Below are positions 56,103-64,000 of a stretch of DNA of 64,000 nt, piece by piece (positions within the stretch are counted from its first letter, which is position 1; the number at the start of each line of letters is the position of its first letter). The stretch is taken from contig NZ_CP068083.1 of NCBI RefSeq assembly GCF_016725325.1, positions 3,472,001 to 3,536,000 of the forward strand. The letters run 5' to 3'. This DNA comes from Sphingobacterium spiritivorum. Its GTDB lineage: Bacteria > Bacteroidota > Bacteroidia > Sphingobacteriales > Sphingobacteriaceae. Below the pieces are notes generated by a model. That model was given only the letters and a program-made list of their open reading frames with translations. It did no database searches and was not told the DNA's origin. The position numbers and the translations under genes are program-made.

Positions 56103-56639
56103 ATGGATCAAGTTTATATTGATAAAATATTGGCGGGAGACCGGGAAGCTTTCAGATACTTTCTGACCACATATAAGGATATGGCCTTTTCCGTAGCAAT
56201 CAGCATCGTAAAGAATGAGATTGTTGCGGAAGAGGTTGTTCAGGATGCTTTCGTGAGCTGCTACCATGCTTTGAAATCCTTTCAGGGTAAATCTAAATTC
56301 AGCAGCTGGCTCTACAGAATTGTGGTTAATCATGCTTTTGCTAAGCTGAGACGGCTTAAGATAGAGTTTGTGCCTCTGTCTGAACAGGATGAATTGTCTG
56401 TGGCAGATGAAGCTGCACTTTGGCAGTTGGAGCAAAAAGAGCAGACTCAACTCATTGAGGAGGCACTTCAGCTCTTACCCGTTAATGAAAGTCTCGCTTT
56501 ACGCTTATTTTATCTGGAAGAGGAGAGCATAAAAGATGTATGCCAGATTACAGGATGGACGGAGTCTAACGCGAAGGTTATTTTACATCGCGCCCGCAAA
56601 CGTATACATGGAATATTAAGTAAACTAATGAAATCGTAG
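56103..56639 (+). CDS. ECF sigma-70 factor
   Basis: A protein of 178 residues. Region 2 is at about residues 10-75 (FRYFLTTYKDMAFSVAISIV, then EEVVQDAFVSCYHAL) and region 4 at about 120-175 (LPVNESLALRLFYLEEESIKDV, then GWTESNAKVILHRARKRI). Group 4 sigma factors redirect RNA polymerase upon envelope signals. The usual FecR-type anti-sigma is absent; instead, the small membrane proteins on either side are candidates for regulators. Confidence 0.93.
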   Translation: MDQVYIDKILAGDREAFRYFLTTYKDMAFSVAISIVKNEIVAEEVVQDAFVSCYHALKSFQGKSKFSSWLYRIVVNHAFAKLRRLKIEFVPLSEQDELSVADEAALWQLEQKEQTQLIEEALQLLPVNESLALRLFYLEEESIKDVCQITGWTESNAKVILHRARKRIHGILSKLMKS

Positions 56640-56642
56640 AAT

Positions 56643-56984
56643 ATGGAAAAGGATCGTGATATTTTACAGCAACTGATGAAGCAAAGTACTCCGAAAATGC
56701 CTTTTTCGGATTTTGAAGATCAGGTGATGTCCCGGATAGAGAAACAGGAGATGACTTCACCGGAGATTATGAAGGACAAGATGAAAGGAATATATTGCTT
56801 TCTCGCAGGAACGGTATTTGGCCTGGTAATAAATTACGTTGCAGCAGGGTATATGTATGAAATAAAATGGACAACTATTTCAAAAGAACAAATTGTACTT
56901 TTCTCCCAACTGATCTATGTAACGCTTATCTTATTGTTTTGTGACAGGATTATAAGATTATTCAGACTAAAGCAGCATAGTTAA
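56643..56984 (+). CDS. Small two-helix membrane protein, possible anti-sigma partner
   Basis: A protein of 113 residues with a charged N-terminal part of about 45 residues (cytoplasmic) and two hydrophobic segments (about 48-70 and 84-103). It starts 3 bases after the sigma factor gene, and its stop overlaps the TonB receptor gene's stop in convergent arrangement (56981-56984, TTAA). It has no recognisable anti-sigma zinc motif. Position after an ECF gene makes an anti-sigma role plausible but not shown. Confidence 0.6.
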   Translation: MEKDRDILQQLMKQSTPKMPFSDFEDQVMSRIEKQEMTSPEIMKDKMKGIYCFLAGTVFGLVINYVAAGYMYEIKWTTISKEQIVLFSQLIYVTLILLFCDRIIRLFRLKQHS

Positions 56985-59062
56985 TAAGAAATTTTTAATC
57001 CTCCGTAATAGTTTCTGCCCGGGGCTGCATTAAAAAAGCGATTCCCGAATGCATTGATATCATTACCAAGGCTGTATTTCTGATCCAGAATATTATCAGT
57101 TCCGGCAAAGAACTGAATCTGTAATTTTCCGTTTATCGGGCAGAGCCACGCAAGTTTGGCTTGTAATAAATGGTACTTAGCTCCGTAAGCGGTATTGGCA
57201 TCGTTTAGCGGGATCCGGGAGGTAAAATTGTGCATGATATTCAGCTCTATACGTTTATCAAACTGAATATTTGCATGATTGACCCATATCCAGTCCGGAA
57301 CAGCTGTAAGTTTGTTGCCTGAATAATCGTTTTCTCCAATCTGGTAGACCTGAAATTTATAATCATTGTAGGTCAGATTAGTACCTAATGATAAACTGTG
57401 TAACCAACCGGATGTACGGGGAGCAATAAGATAGCCTGACAGAGCAGCTTCTACTCCCTTCTGATCAGTCTTTCCGGCATTCAGGTAGTATTCTGCTCCG
57501 CTCTCCCTGATCTGCCTTATAATAGCATTATCCATACGGTAATAGTAGGCTGAAAGATCTGCTATAACTCTTCGATCTGCAGTCTCCCATCTGATACCCG
57601 CTTCATAATTCGTTCCGGTTTCCGGATTCAGTTGCCGGTTGATCAGATTATCTGAAGAACGAACCTCTGCAATGGTCGGAGCGGATAATCCCTTAGATAC
57701 CGAACTGCGTACAGCCATTTGGGGATTGATAAGATAAGAAAGGGCCAGTCGGGGCATCCAGGTATTCTCAAAATCAATTTTTTCCCATTTATCAGAGAGT
57801 ACTGGATATATATTTTTATAGGAAACAGTATTGTAATTAAGCCCCAGGGAACCTTCGATGGTCAGTTTCTGAGCAAGAAATACCTGACCGCGTATGAAAT
57901 AGAAGTGCTGGCCGTTTTTCAGATCATCTTTGGCTTGCGGATCAGTAGCTACGCCGGCATTATTGTTATAATTGTCAATTTTATAGCGCCCGTTTTGTGC
58001 TTCCAGTCCCAATTGCATTTGCCAGTGTACTTGCGGATTGTTGTTGTCTGCATAAGAAAAGTAGGTACGGATACCCATATTTTTCTCATTGCGCTTTTCG
58101 TAATTGGTAATAAAAGGATTTTTGATATCCGAATGACTGCCGAATATACTGACAACATGTGTCAGATGTTTCGTGATGTGGTATCGGTTGGAAATACCTC
58201 CAAAGAATGTCTTGTTGTATATTCCCGCCTTTTGATCAGCGGCGCCGGGATTTGGTCCTGCTGCCGGTCTGGCGAGTTGTAGATTTTCATCATACTGGGC
58301 TTGTGTAAGGCCTCCGGGTGTTCTGTATCCAAGATCAGCATAGAATCCAATTGCTTTTAACTGTCCTTTGTCAGAATAATCCCATTGATGAGCGGTCTGT
58401 ATAGTTTTTTTATTTAATGCTGAGTTTTGACGATATCCATCACTTCGGGTAAAACTCTGATCTATAGCAAAACGGTAGTTGGGATTGACCTGTTGCTGTG
58501 TGGATAACTGTTCCTGAAATAAACCGTAAGAGCCACCTTGTAGCAGCAGAGAGCTTCCGGAACCGGTATTAAAGCCATTCGGGGTAATCGTAATTACACC
58601 ACCTGAATTTGGACCATATACAGATCCGTCAGGTCCCTTGAGTATATGTATACTGCTTACAGAAGCCGGATCTACCAGATTGAAGTAAGTGTTGCCACCG
58701 GCATCGGTCAGCGGAAACTCATCCAGGTATATCTTGACATTGCGTACTCCAAAAGGGGATCGGATAAGGCTGCCTCTCATCGCTAACCGGTAACTGCCTG
58801 GTGAACGCTCTTCCATACGGATACCCGGAACTGTATTGATTGCCGTCAAAAATGTACTGTTATTCTGACTGGAAATAAGTCTTGAATCCAGCGTTTTTGC
58901 AGAAGAAGTAAGCGATAAAAGAGGTTGACTGGCGAAATAAGCATTGATCTGTACCGGAGCAAGTCTGTTGAGAATGGTATCTGTAAGTTTTGTTTCCTGA
59001 GCAACAAGCTGATTCGTAAGGAAAAATAAACAAAGGGAACTCAACGTGTGGAAAGATCGCAT
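56981..59062 (-). CDS. TonB-dependent outer-membrane receptor (siderophore or metal type)
   Basis: A protein of 693 residues with a signal peptide (MRSFHTLSSLCLFFLTNQLVAQ). The plug domain is at about residues 45-165 (TVPGIRMEERSPGSYRLAMRG, then SIHILKGPDGSVYGPNSGG), followed by a 22-strand barrel. The last strand ends GRNYYGGLKISY. It has no N-terminal carboxypeptidase-like domain and no SusD partner, so it is more like a FecA-, FhuA- or BtuB-type receptor than SusC. The gene is convergent with the sigma factor unit; no transport ATPase is nearby. Ligand unknown. Confidence 0.93.
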   Translation of the reverse strand: MRSFHTLSSLCLFFLTNQLVAQETKLTDTILNRLAPVQINAYFASQPLLSLTSSAKTLDSRLISSQNNSTFLTAINTVPGIRMEERSPGSYRLAMRGSLIRSPFGVRNVKIYLDEFPLTDAGGNTYFNLVDPASVSSIHILKGPDGSVYGPNSGGVITITPNGFNTGSGSSLLLQGGSYGLFQEQLSTQQQVNPNYRFAIDQSFTRSDGYRQNSALNKKTIQTAHQWDYSDKGQLKAIGFYADLGYRTPGGLTQAQYDENLQLARPAAGPNPGAADQKAGIYNKTFFGGISNRYHITKHLTHVVSIFGSHSDIKNPFITNYEKRNEKNMGIRTYFSYADNNNPQVHWQMQLGLEAQNGRYKIDNYNNNAGVATDPQAKDDLKNGQHFYFIRGQVFLAQKLTIEGSLGLNYNTVSYKNIYPVLSDKWEKIDFENTWMPRLALSYLINPQMAVRSSVSKGLSAPTIAEVRSSDNLINRQLNPETGTNYEAGIRWETADRRVIADLSAYYYRMDNAIIRQIRESGAEYYLNAGKTDQKGVEAALSGYLIAPRTSGWLHSLSLGTNLTYNDYKFQVYQIGENDYSGNKLTAVPDWIWVNHANIQFDKRIELNIMHNFTSRIPLNDANTAYGAKYHLLQAKLAWLCPINGKLQIQFFAGTDNILDQKYSLGNDINAFGNRFFNAAPGRNYYGGLKISY

Positions 59063-59136
59063 ACTGTTTTCGGTTTAGCAGTCGCTAAAATAGTAAAATC
59101 AAGGCAGAATCATAACTCTGCCTATAAAATACAGGA

Positions 59137-60438
59137 CTAAAAGGCTTCATTAAGACCTAAGAAAAAGCCTCTGTTTCCATATTTTCCGAAAGCATAGTCC
59201 AGACAAAGGTTCGTTCGGGTTGCTTTATTAAATAAAACACGTAGTCCGGCACCGCCACCGGGCTCCCAGCGCTGAAACAGGCCGGTGCCGATCTCATCGC
59301 TTGCCGACTGAATATTTAGAAATGTCACACCACTCAGAAACTTGTTTTTAGTAATTGGAAAGCGGTACTCTACTTCGGAGTAAGCAAAAGATATACCCTT
59401 GAAATACCCGATAGTATAGCCTCGTCCTGTTCTGACGTTTGTATCTTTTCCTGTTCCCGGAAGATCGAAGTAGGGAAGTGTTCCGCTAAGCTTATAAGAA
59501 CCCCAATACCAGAATCCTAATACGTGTTCCGGATTTTTCTTAGATAAACTAAAGTATTTTCTGAAATCTGTAACCAATTGTACCGCATTTTTCGAACTAC
59601 CCATCCAGGTCTGATTGACGCGTATACCTACATCGGAGTATATGCCGCTGTAAGCCCTGTTTGGATTATCCCTCGTCATATATTGTACATTGAATAATAA
59701 TCCGTTTGAATTGTATTTTTTGGGATTGAAGCCATGTTTTTCGCTGTACAAAGAGGGTGGTGTAGGCCCGTTTGCCAATTGTGGTTCTTCTATTTTTCTT
59801 CGAAGATCGAAAGAGACGCCGGCACCCAGAAATAATCCGTGAGCAACCTGACGATATACCTTTTCATTGAAAATATAGGAATTGTATCGTGATCCGAATA
59901 TTTTGCGGTCGGGGTTAGCAATGACGCGCTCATCTTCTGTTGTCCATGCATTCATATTCATACCAATGCCGGCATCAGGGGCCACCATATGTACCGCAGC
60001 GAGACTCCCCTGAAAATTCCAGGTGTTGCCCGGTGTGAACACATTATGACTCAGGTAGAACACCATAATGCCTTTTGTCGTGATAGAAGCTGAAGTAGCT
60101 GCTACAGACATGGTGGTATTGGGATTATTACCTAATACCTTACCGGCTACAGCTTTTATGCCCCCCTGTGCACCGATGGTCGGATTATAGGCAACGTTTG
60201 GCATCAATGTAATGGGAGACCGCCTTTTTGTACGGTCTGGCTTTCGTTTAGGGTGAAGAATGGTCCGAAACAGATCGCTGATATCGTAGTGATCCTGATA
60301 AGGTGGGACTATCTTCAAACTGTCTGTACCAGCCAACGTGTCTTTGCGCAGTCTGACCGTGCTGGTGGTGTCATGTTGTGCAAAGGAATACGATATATGA
60401 AAGAACAGCAGCGTACATATAATACCTACTCGCTGCAT
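59137..60438 (-). CDS. BamA/TamA-like outer-membrane beta-barrel protein (Surface antigen D15 family)
   Basis: A protein of 433 residues from the ATG at 60438, giving a clean signal peptide (MQRVGIICTLLFFHISYSFA, cleaved before QHD). The ATG at 60492 would add 18 charged residues. Barrel strands are visible from about residue 90, for example SPITLMPNVAYNPTIGAQGG and the end NLCLDYAFGKYGNRGFFLGL. The pattern is of the C-terminal 16-strand barrel of the Omp85 type without POTRA domains. Function unknown; it might export lipids or proteins. It is followed 74 bases later by the TonB receptor gene on the same strand. Confidence 0.82.
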   Translation of the reverse strand: MQRVGIICTLLFFHISYSFAQHDTTSTVRLRKDTLAGTDSLKIVPPYQDHYDISDLFRTILHPKRKPDRTKRRSPITLMPNVAYNPTIGAQGGIKAVAGKVLGNNPNTTMSVAATSASITTKGIMVFYLSHNVFTPGNTWNFQGSLAAVHMVAPDAGIGMNMNAWTTEDERVIANPDRKIFGSRYNSYIFNEKVYRQVAHGLFLGAGVSFDLRRKIEEPQLANGPTPPSLYSEKHGFNPKKYNSNGLLFNVQYMTRDNPNRAYSGIYSDVGIRVNQTWMGSSKNAVQLVTDFRKYFSLSKKNPEHVLGFWYWGSYKLSGTLPYFDLPGTGKDTNVRTGRGYTIGYFKGISFAYSEVEYRFPITKNKFLSGVTFLNIQSASDEIGTGLFQRWEPGGGAGLRVLFNKATRTNLCLDYAFGKYGNRGFFLGLNEAF

Positions 60439-60620
60439 ATGAGAGTTTACTTTTTTAAGATGAGGGTGAAAAATAAGGGATAGTTTTTTCACAGATTTTA
60501 TGTTTAAACTGATATAAATAATTCGATTTCCATAATGTACAACAACTGATATAGTATTTGGTTTATGGTTTGTTGAAATTCGGAAAGAAATAAGAAAGGG
60601 GCGTGCGTATTAAATCGCAT

Positions 60621-60660
60621 AAAAATGGAGCTATCCAATTTTTTTGGACAGCCTCAATTC
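60621..60660. repeat. Decayed copy of the accA terminator sequence
   Basis: This copy agrees with 61011-61050 over most of its length (AAAAATGG-AGCTATCCAA..., TTGGACAGCC) but has several substitutions that weaken the stem. It serves no adjacent gene in terminator orientation. Confidence 0.7.
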
Positions 60661-60681
60661 TATTGGCCTTATTATAACTTC

Positions 60682-60723
60682 TCTCTCCTTCTAAAGGAGA
60701 GATGCCCGAAGGGCAGAGAGGTT
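60682..60723. repeat. REP-like palindromic repeat, copy A
   Basis: A 42-base unit with nested hairpins: CTCTCCTT pairs with AAGGAGAG, then a small CCC-GAA-GGG hairpin, ending GAGAGGTT. It differs from copy B (60877-60918) at one base. Confidence 0.85.
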
Positions 60724-60876
60724 GACTAATGGGTTTATAGAGTTGAAAAGGTTAATAGAGTTTATAAGCTTACATCTGTTTCAACTGCGGGTTAGGACAA
60801 CAGCAAACGAAAGGAATTGGATTTATTAGCTGTTTTGCGTCAGTTAGCATCCTCACCAACAGTATTTTATAGCTTT

Positions 60877-60918
60877 TCTCTCCTTCTAAAGGAGAGATGG
60901 CCGAAGGGCAGAGAGGTT
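60877..60918. repeat. REP-like palindromic repeat, copy B
   Basis: Same 42-base unit as 60682-60723 with one substitution (G for C in the second hairpin). Just downstream (60935-60995) a related inverted segment contains a TTCCGAC...GTCGGAA hairpin and a reverse version of the CTCC...GGAG core. Confidence 0.85.
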
Positions 60919-61010
60919 AATTATAAAACTGCAAAACCTCACCCTAACCCTTCCGACGAGTCGGAACAGGTTCTCCTTAAAAAGGAGAGGGAATTGGTTT
61001 GTTAAATAAT

Positions 61011-61050
61011 AAAAATGGGGCTATCCAACCTTTTGGATAGCCCCTTTCTG
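61011..61050 (-). terminator. Terminator of accA
   Basis: A perfect 12-base stem, 61017-61028 with 61033-61044 and a 4-base loop. On the minus strand it is followed by ATTTTTATT. It lies 24 bases after the accA stop. Confidence 0.88.
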
Positions 61051-61068
61051 TTTGTTATGAAGTATCTT

Positions 61069-62022
61069 TTATTCTACGACGTAACCCATATTACTGAATT
61101 TGTCGATTCTTTCCTGTACTAATACATCAGCTGTCTTCGCTTTAAGGATAGCCAGATCCGAGAGGATTTTAGTTTTTACATTTTCAGCTGCAATAGCCGG
61201 ATCCTGATGTGCTCCACCCATTGGTTCAGCAATAATGCCATCAATCAAACCGTTCCCAAGCATATCTTCAGCAGTTAATTTTAATGCTTCTGCTGCGCGC
61301 TCTTTGTGATCCCAGCTTCTCCATAGAATTGATGAACAAGACTCTGGTGAAATTACCGAATACCAGGTGTTTTGAAGCATATATACACGGTCACCTATAC
61401 CAATACCTAATGCACCGCCTGAAGCACCTTCACCGATTACAATACAGATAACAGGTACTTTTAATACGGACATTTCAAGCAGGTTACGGGCGATGGCTTC
61501 TCCCTGACCTCTTTCTTCGGCCTCTAAACCAGGATAAGCACCCATAGTATCGATAAGTGTAATAACCGGTTTATTGAATTTTTCAGCCATTTTCATCAGA
61601 CGCAAAGCTTTGCGGTATCCCTCAGGGTTAGCCATTCCAAAATTGCGAAACTGACGTTCTTTGGTGTTTTTTCCTTTCTGATGACCAATAACCATTACAG
61701 CTTCTCCGCCAATAGATGCAAATCCACCAACTATAGCTTTATCATCCTTTACATTACGATCACCGTGCAGTTCAATAAACTCTTCACAAATCATCTCAAT
61801 ATAATCGAAAGTCTGTGGACGCTCAGGATGACGGGACATCTGTACCTTCTGCCAGCCAGTCATATTATTATAGATCTGCAGTTTCGTTTCTTCCAGTTTC
61901 GCTTCCAGATCCTGTATAGTCGCACTCATGTCGACCTTAGTCTTTTCAGCTACCTGATTAACTTTCTCTATCTGTGTTTGCAGATCTGCAATGGGTTTTT
62001 CAAAATCAAAAGTTGTTTCCAT
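61069..62022 (-). CDS. accA: Acetyl-CoA carboxylase carboxyltransferase subunit alpha
   Basis: A protein of 317 residues, the usual AccA length. The N-terminal coiled coil (about 1-55) precedes the crotonase-like core. The family stretches [60 protein letters not shown] and [16 protein letters not shown] are all present. With AccD it transfers carbon dioxide from biotin to acetyl-CoA in fatty acid synthesis. accD is not in the window, which is normal. The start at 62022 leads a standard N-terminus. Confidence 0.97.
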   Translation of the reverse strand: METTFDFEKPIADLQTQIEKVNQVAEKTKVDMSATIQDLEAKLEETKLQIYNNMTGWQKVQMSRHPERPQTFDYIEMICEEFIELHGDRNVKDDKAIVGGFASIGGEAVMVIGHQKGKNTKERQFRNFGMANPEGYRKALRLMKMAEKFNKPVITLIDTMGAYPGLEAEERGQGEAIARNLLEMSVLKVPVICIVIGEGASGGALGIGIGDRVYMLQNTWYSVISPESCSSILWRSWDHKERAAEALKLTAEDMLGNGLIDGIIAEPMGGAHQDPAIAAENVKTKILSDLAILKAKTADVLVQERIDKFSNMGYVVE

Positions 62023-62122
62023 GTACTTTTATGAAAAATTAGAGGGCTAAGGTAAGGGTATTTTTAGGTATTTTAAAATTTTAGTAGACATTCCTCTGAC
62101 ACGCCATATGAATATCATTTGT

Positions 62123-62130
62123 TATTTTTG
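62123..62130 (+). promoter_or_regulatory. -7 box (TATTTTTG) of the glucoamylase-family gene
   Basis: TATTTTTG matches TAnnTTTG perfectly and lies 63 bases before the start at 62194. A clear -33 box is not seen at 19-20 base spacing. Confidence 0.45.
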
Positions 62131-62193
62131 TATCATCCAAAGTGACATTCATGTTTTTGTAAGCATCTATACTATTTGGTTTATTTTACTGCT

Positions 62194-64000
62194 ATGATTA
62201 AATATTACTATCTCATATTAACCTGCATGTTGCTGGTATCTAATACATTGAAAGCGGATACTTATCCGGAAGTTGTGTTTGATAATAGTCTTGTAGGAGG
62301 GAGTTATGCAAAGAGTTTAGTTCATTATTCCGGTGGCAGCTGGGTCGAGAATGTCCGCAAACATCTGTTAGTGTCTGACACTCTTTTTTTTACTCCCGGT
62401 AACGCCTTGTCTCTGAAATACCATGCTTCTGTAACCGGCAATTGGGAAGCAGATATCTTGTATAGCCGTCAAAAGTTTTTTTATCAGGTAGCTAAAAAAG
62501 ATGTTTTGGTTTTTAAGATGTATGTTCAGACTGCAGATACTAAAATAGAGGAATTACCTAAAGTGCTTCTGAAACAAGGGTTTAAGCAAACTGAACCTGT
62601 TTCACTAGCCAATTTTATTGATGATTTTGAACCTAATATGTGGGTCAATGTGGAAATTCCGGTTGATAAGATTAAAGGATTCGAGGAAGGGGCTATCAGA
62701 TCTGTAAGTTTTGTACAGGGAAATTCTTCAGCGAAGACGCATCATATCCTCCTGGATCAGATTGAGTTTTTACCCAGGAATCCATCCAATGTTAAATTGT
62801 CTTCTCCGGCCATCTTATCTGAAGCAAAGGCATATGATAAACAAGTGTTGTTGAGCTGGCAATTGCCGCTGACACCAAGTATACGTTATATCAAGATCTA
62901 CCGTTCAACGGATAAGGAGAATTTTGAGCCTGTAGCGATCCGCCCGATTCAGATGCAAAGCTGTCTGGATCGTGTGCCGGAGATAGATAAAACGTACTAT
63001 TATAAGATCGCATGGGTAGATTATGATTATATTGAATCTCCTTTTTCTGCCATTAAAGAGGTGAAAACAAAGAAATTGTCAGATGAGGAACTGCTCAACG
63101 TCGTGCAGGCTGCACATATAAATTATTTTCTGGAAAATTTTGACTTTAACAGTGGTATGTATATGCCATATCGCCGAAAGGATAAGGCTATTGTGTCAGT
63201 CAGAGAATCCGGATATGCTGCAATGGCGCTGATTGTGGGTGCGGAAAGAAAGTTTGTCAACCGGAATGTCGTATTGGCCCGATTCACAAAAATGGTTAAC
63301 TTTCTGAAGAAAGTACAACACAAAAACGGTGTTTTTCCGGAATATTTTGACGGGAGAACAGGTTTGCCAGAATACAGACAACATATACCTAAATATAGTC
63401 TGACAGCAACCACAGCCATGATGGAAGCTTTACTTATTGCGCGGCAATACTTCTTTAAAGAAGATGTGGCTGAGGAAAAAGCACTTCGCGAAAATATAAC
63501 AGCATTATGGGAACGGATCGACTGGAAGGTATTCTCTTCAGGAGAACATAATAATGTGCTTTGGGATAGCTGGTCTCCGGTAGATAGTACCAAAAGGTCA
63601 CATATATTAGGCGGTTTCAACAGCAGTCTGAATACGTATTTATTGGCGATGTCTTCACCTACACATCCTGTTTCTACAGATGCCTATACATTTGGTTTTG
63701 GCAATGTTCACGTCCATAGTAATCAATTGCCGACTTATTTTTCAAGATTCGTTGTAGGAGAAATAGCTTCTGTAGATTCTGTCACGCTGGAAGAGAGTTC
63801 TTCAGATACTTCTCAGACACTGTGGTCAAGATCCATGATAAGAGACACTGTGGAATATGGCCTGCAAACCAAAGTTCCGGATATTGGAGTTCCGCTTGTA
63901 GATGTATATCGTATGTTCTATACCTTAGATCCCCGTGATAAAAAAGATTCTTTACTCGATTACAATACGGAGGTTCGGAATATGATCCGTATTGCCAAAA
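62194..64000 (+). CDS. Glucoamylase-family (GH144-like, PF10091) secreted glycosidase, 3' truncated
   Basis: The frame is open from the ATG at 62194 to the window end, at least 602 residues. A signal peptide (MIKYYYLILTCMLLVSNTLKA) is followed by a beta-rich N-terminal domain (about 25-210), a FnIII-like domain (about 211-292, QVLLSWQLPLTPSIRYIKIY) and the glucoamylase domain from about 295. The latter begins LSDEELLNVVQAAHINYFLE, then VSVRESGYAAMALIVGAERKF, then LGGFNSSLNTYLLAMSSPTHP, a spacing typical of family PF10091, which includes GH144 endo-beta-1,2-glucanases. Several positions usually conserved around the SGFG loop look changed (ESGYAAM), so the specificity is open. The 3' end is outside the window. 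Confidence 0.82.
   Translation, partial: MIKYYYLILTCMLLVSNTLKADTYPEVVFDNSLVGGSYAKSLVHYSGGSWVENVRKHLLVSDTLFFTPGNALSLKYHASVTGNWEADILYSRQKFFYQVAKKDVLVFKMYVQTADTKIEELPKVLLKQGFKQTEPVSLANFIDDFEPNMWVNVEIPVDKIKGFEEGAIRSVSFVQGNSSAKTHHILLDQIEFLPRNPSNVKLSSPAILSEAKAYDKQVLLSWQLPLTPSIRYIKIYRSTDKENFEPVAIRPIQMQSCLDRVPEIDKTYYYKIAWVDYDYIESPFSAIKEVKTKKLSDEELLNVVQAAHINYFLENFDFNSGMYMPYRRKDKAIVSVRESGYAAMALIVGAERKFVNRNVVLARFTKMVNFLKKVQHKNGVFPEYFDGRTGLPEYRQHIPKYSLTATTAMMEALLIARQYFFKEDVAEEKALRENITALWERIDWKVFSSGEHNNVLWDSWSPVDSTKRSHILGGFNSSLNTYLLAMSSPTHPVSTDAYTFGFGNVHVHSNQLPTYFSRFVVGEIASVDSVTLEESSSDTSQTLWSRSMIRDTVEYGLQTKVPDIGVPLVDVYRMFYTLDPRDKKDSLLDYNTEVRNMIRIAK

Larger units (their letters stand above)
60493..61068. 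other. Repeat-rich intergenic region between the BamA-like gene and accA
   Basis: No credible gene. It holds two copies of one terminator-like sequence (60621-60660 and 61011-61050, 390 bases apart), two 42-base copies of a REP-like repeat (60682-60723 and 60877-60918) and a related inverted part (60935-60995). Confidence 0.75.

Noticed and set aside
57719..58282. 187-codon frame antisense to the TonB receptor
   Set aside because: It shadows the barrel region; no motifs.
60817..61005. Open frame of 62 codons in the repeat region
   Set aside because: It lies over the REP-like repeat and its inverted relative; the predicted peptide ends in KPHPNP-type residues that such repeats encode by chance. 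No coding support.
63123..63620. 165-codon frame on the minus strand
   Set aside because: It overlaps the glucoamylase-family gene in the opposite direction. The plus frame has family motifs and a signal peptide and runs unbroken from 62194 to the window end.
1..64000. Search for tRNA, rRNA, CRISPR, IS elements, attachment sites and replication origin
   Set aside because: No such structure was found by reading intergenic regions on both strands. Gaps longer than 300 bases (26826-27393, 34125-34602, 60493-61068) were looked at in particular.

Overview
The window is a stretch of chromosome from a member of the Bacteroidota, most likely family Sphingobacteriaceae (Sphingobacterium or a close relative). 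This assignment is inference. It rests on a SusD-type operon of surface lipoproteins, a type B T9SS sorting domain, a fused MurF-alanine racemase, a type B di-haem succinate:quinone oxidoreductase with order C-A-B, several -7 boxes of the form TAnnTTTG, and moderate-to-low GC. I see no rRNA, tRNA, CRISPR array, insertion sequence, integrase or phage gene. The two ends cut through genes: a SusD protein on the left and a glucoamylase-family protein on the right.

Layout. (1) 1-11377: a co-directional operon of SusD, a fasciclin-like lipoprotein, a TIG/delta-60 lipoprotein, two paralogous lipoproteins with decayed alkaline-phosphatase-like domains plus LamG, an M60 (enhancin-type) metallopeptidase with a C-terminal F5/8C domain, and an NHL-propeller lipoprotein. 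It looks like a surface machine that binds and cuts glycoproteins. (2) 11607-15251: a giant T9SS-exported protein. (3) 15321-18963: a stress and genotoxin island with a Crp/Fnr regulator, AhpD-like protein, ClbS-like protein, DNA alkylation repair protein, redoxin and HxlR regulator. (4) 19191-26825: an outer-membrane porin, DASS dicarboxylate carrier and SdhCAB in one operon, followed by a 7TM-DISM/LuxR regulator. (5) 27394-37848: MurI, a Tat-exported GH125 mannosidase, a RemB-like barrel, AroQ, a Bcr/CflA pump, Lgt, an M42 peptidase, DUF3467 and a GNAT-nitrilase fusion. (6) 37932-45239: Smc, RecX, the MurF-Alr fusion and a DUF502 protein. (7) 45298-50642: a tight three-gene operon of Sel1-repeat protein, divergent Hsp90 and helical-repeat protein. 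(8) 50840-59062: a degenerate LytS-like protein, a HAD phosphatase, a SWIM-SNF2 ATPase, a DUF6249/ECF sigma/small membrane protein operon and a TonB-dependent receptor. (9) 59137-64000: a BamA-like barrel, a repeat-rich gap, AccA and the truncated glucoamylase-family gene.

The best candidate for an undescribed system is the Sel1-Hsp90-helical repeat operon. It pairs a divergent Hsp90 ATPase with two solenoid proteins in one transcription unit, recalling eukaryotic Hsp90 with TPR co-chaperones. Other points of interest are the paired decayed phosphatase-LamG lipoproteins, the fused transport-respiration operon for dicarboxylates, a ClbS-like protein beside an alkylation-repair gene, a terminator whose T-tract touches the murI start codon, and a REP-like repeat cluster lying between two copies of one terminator.
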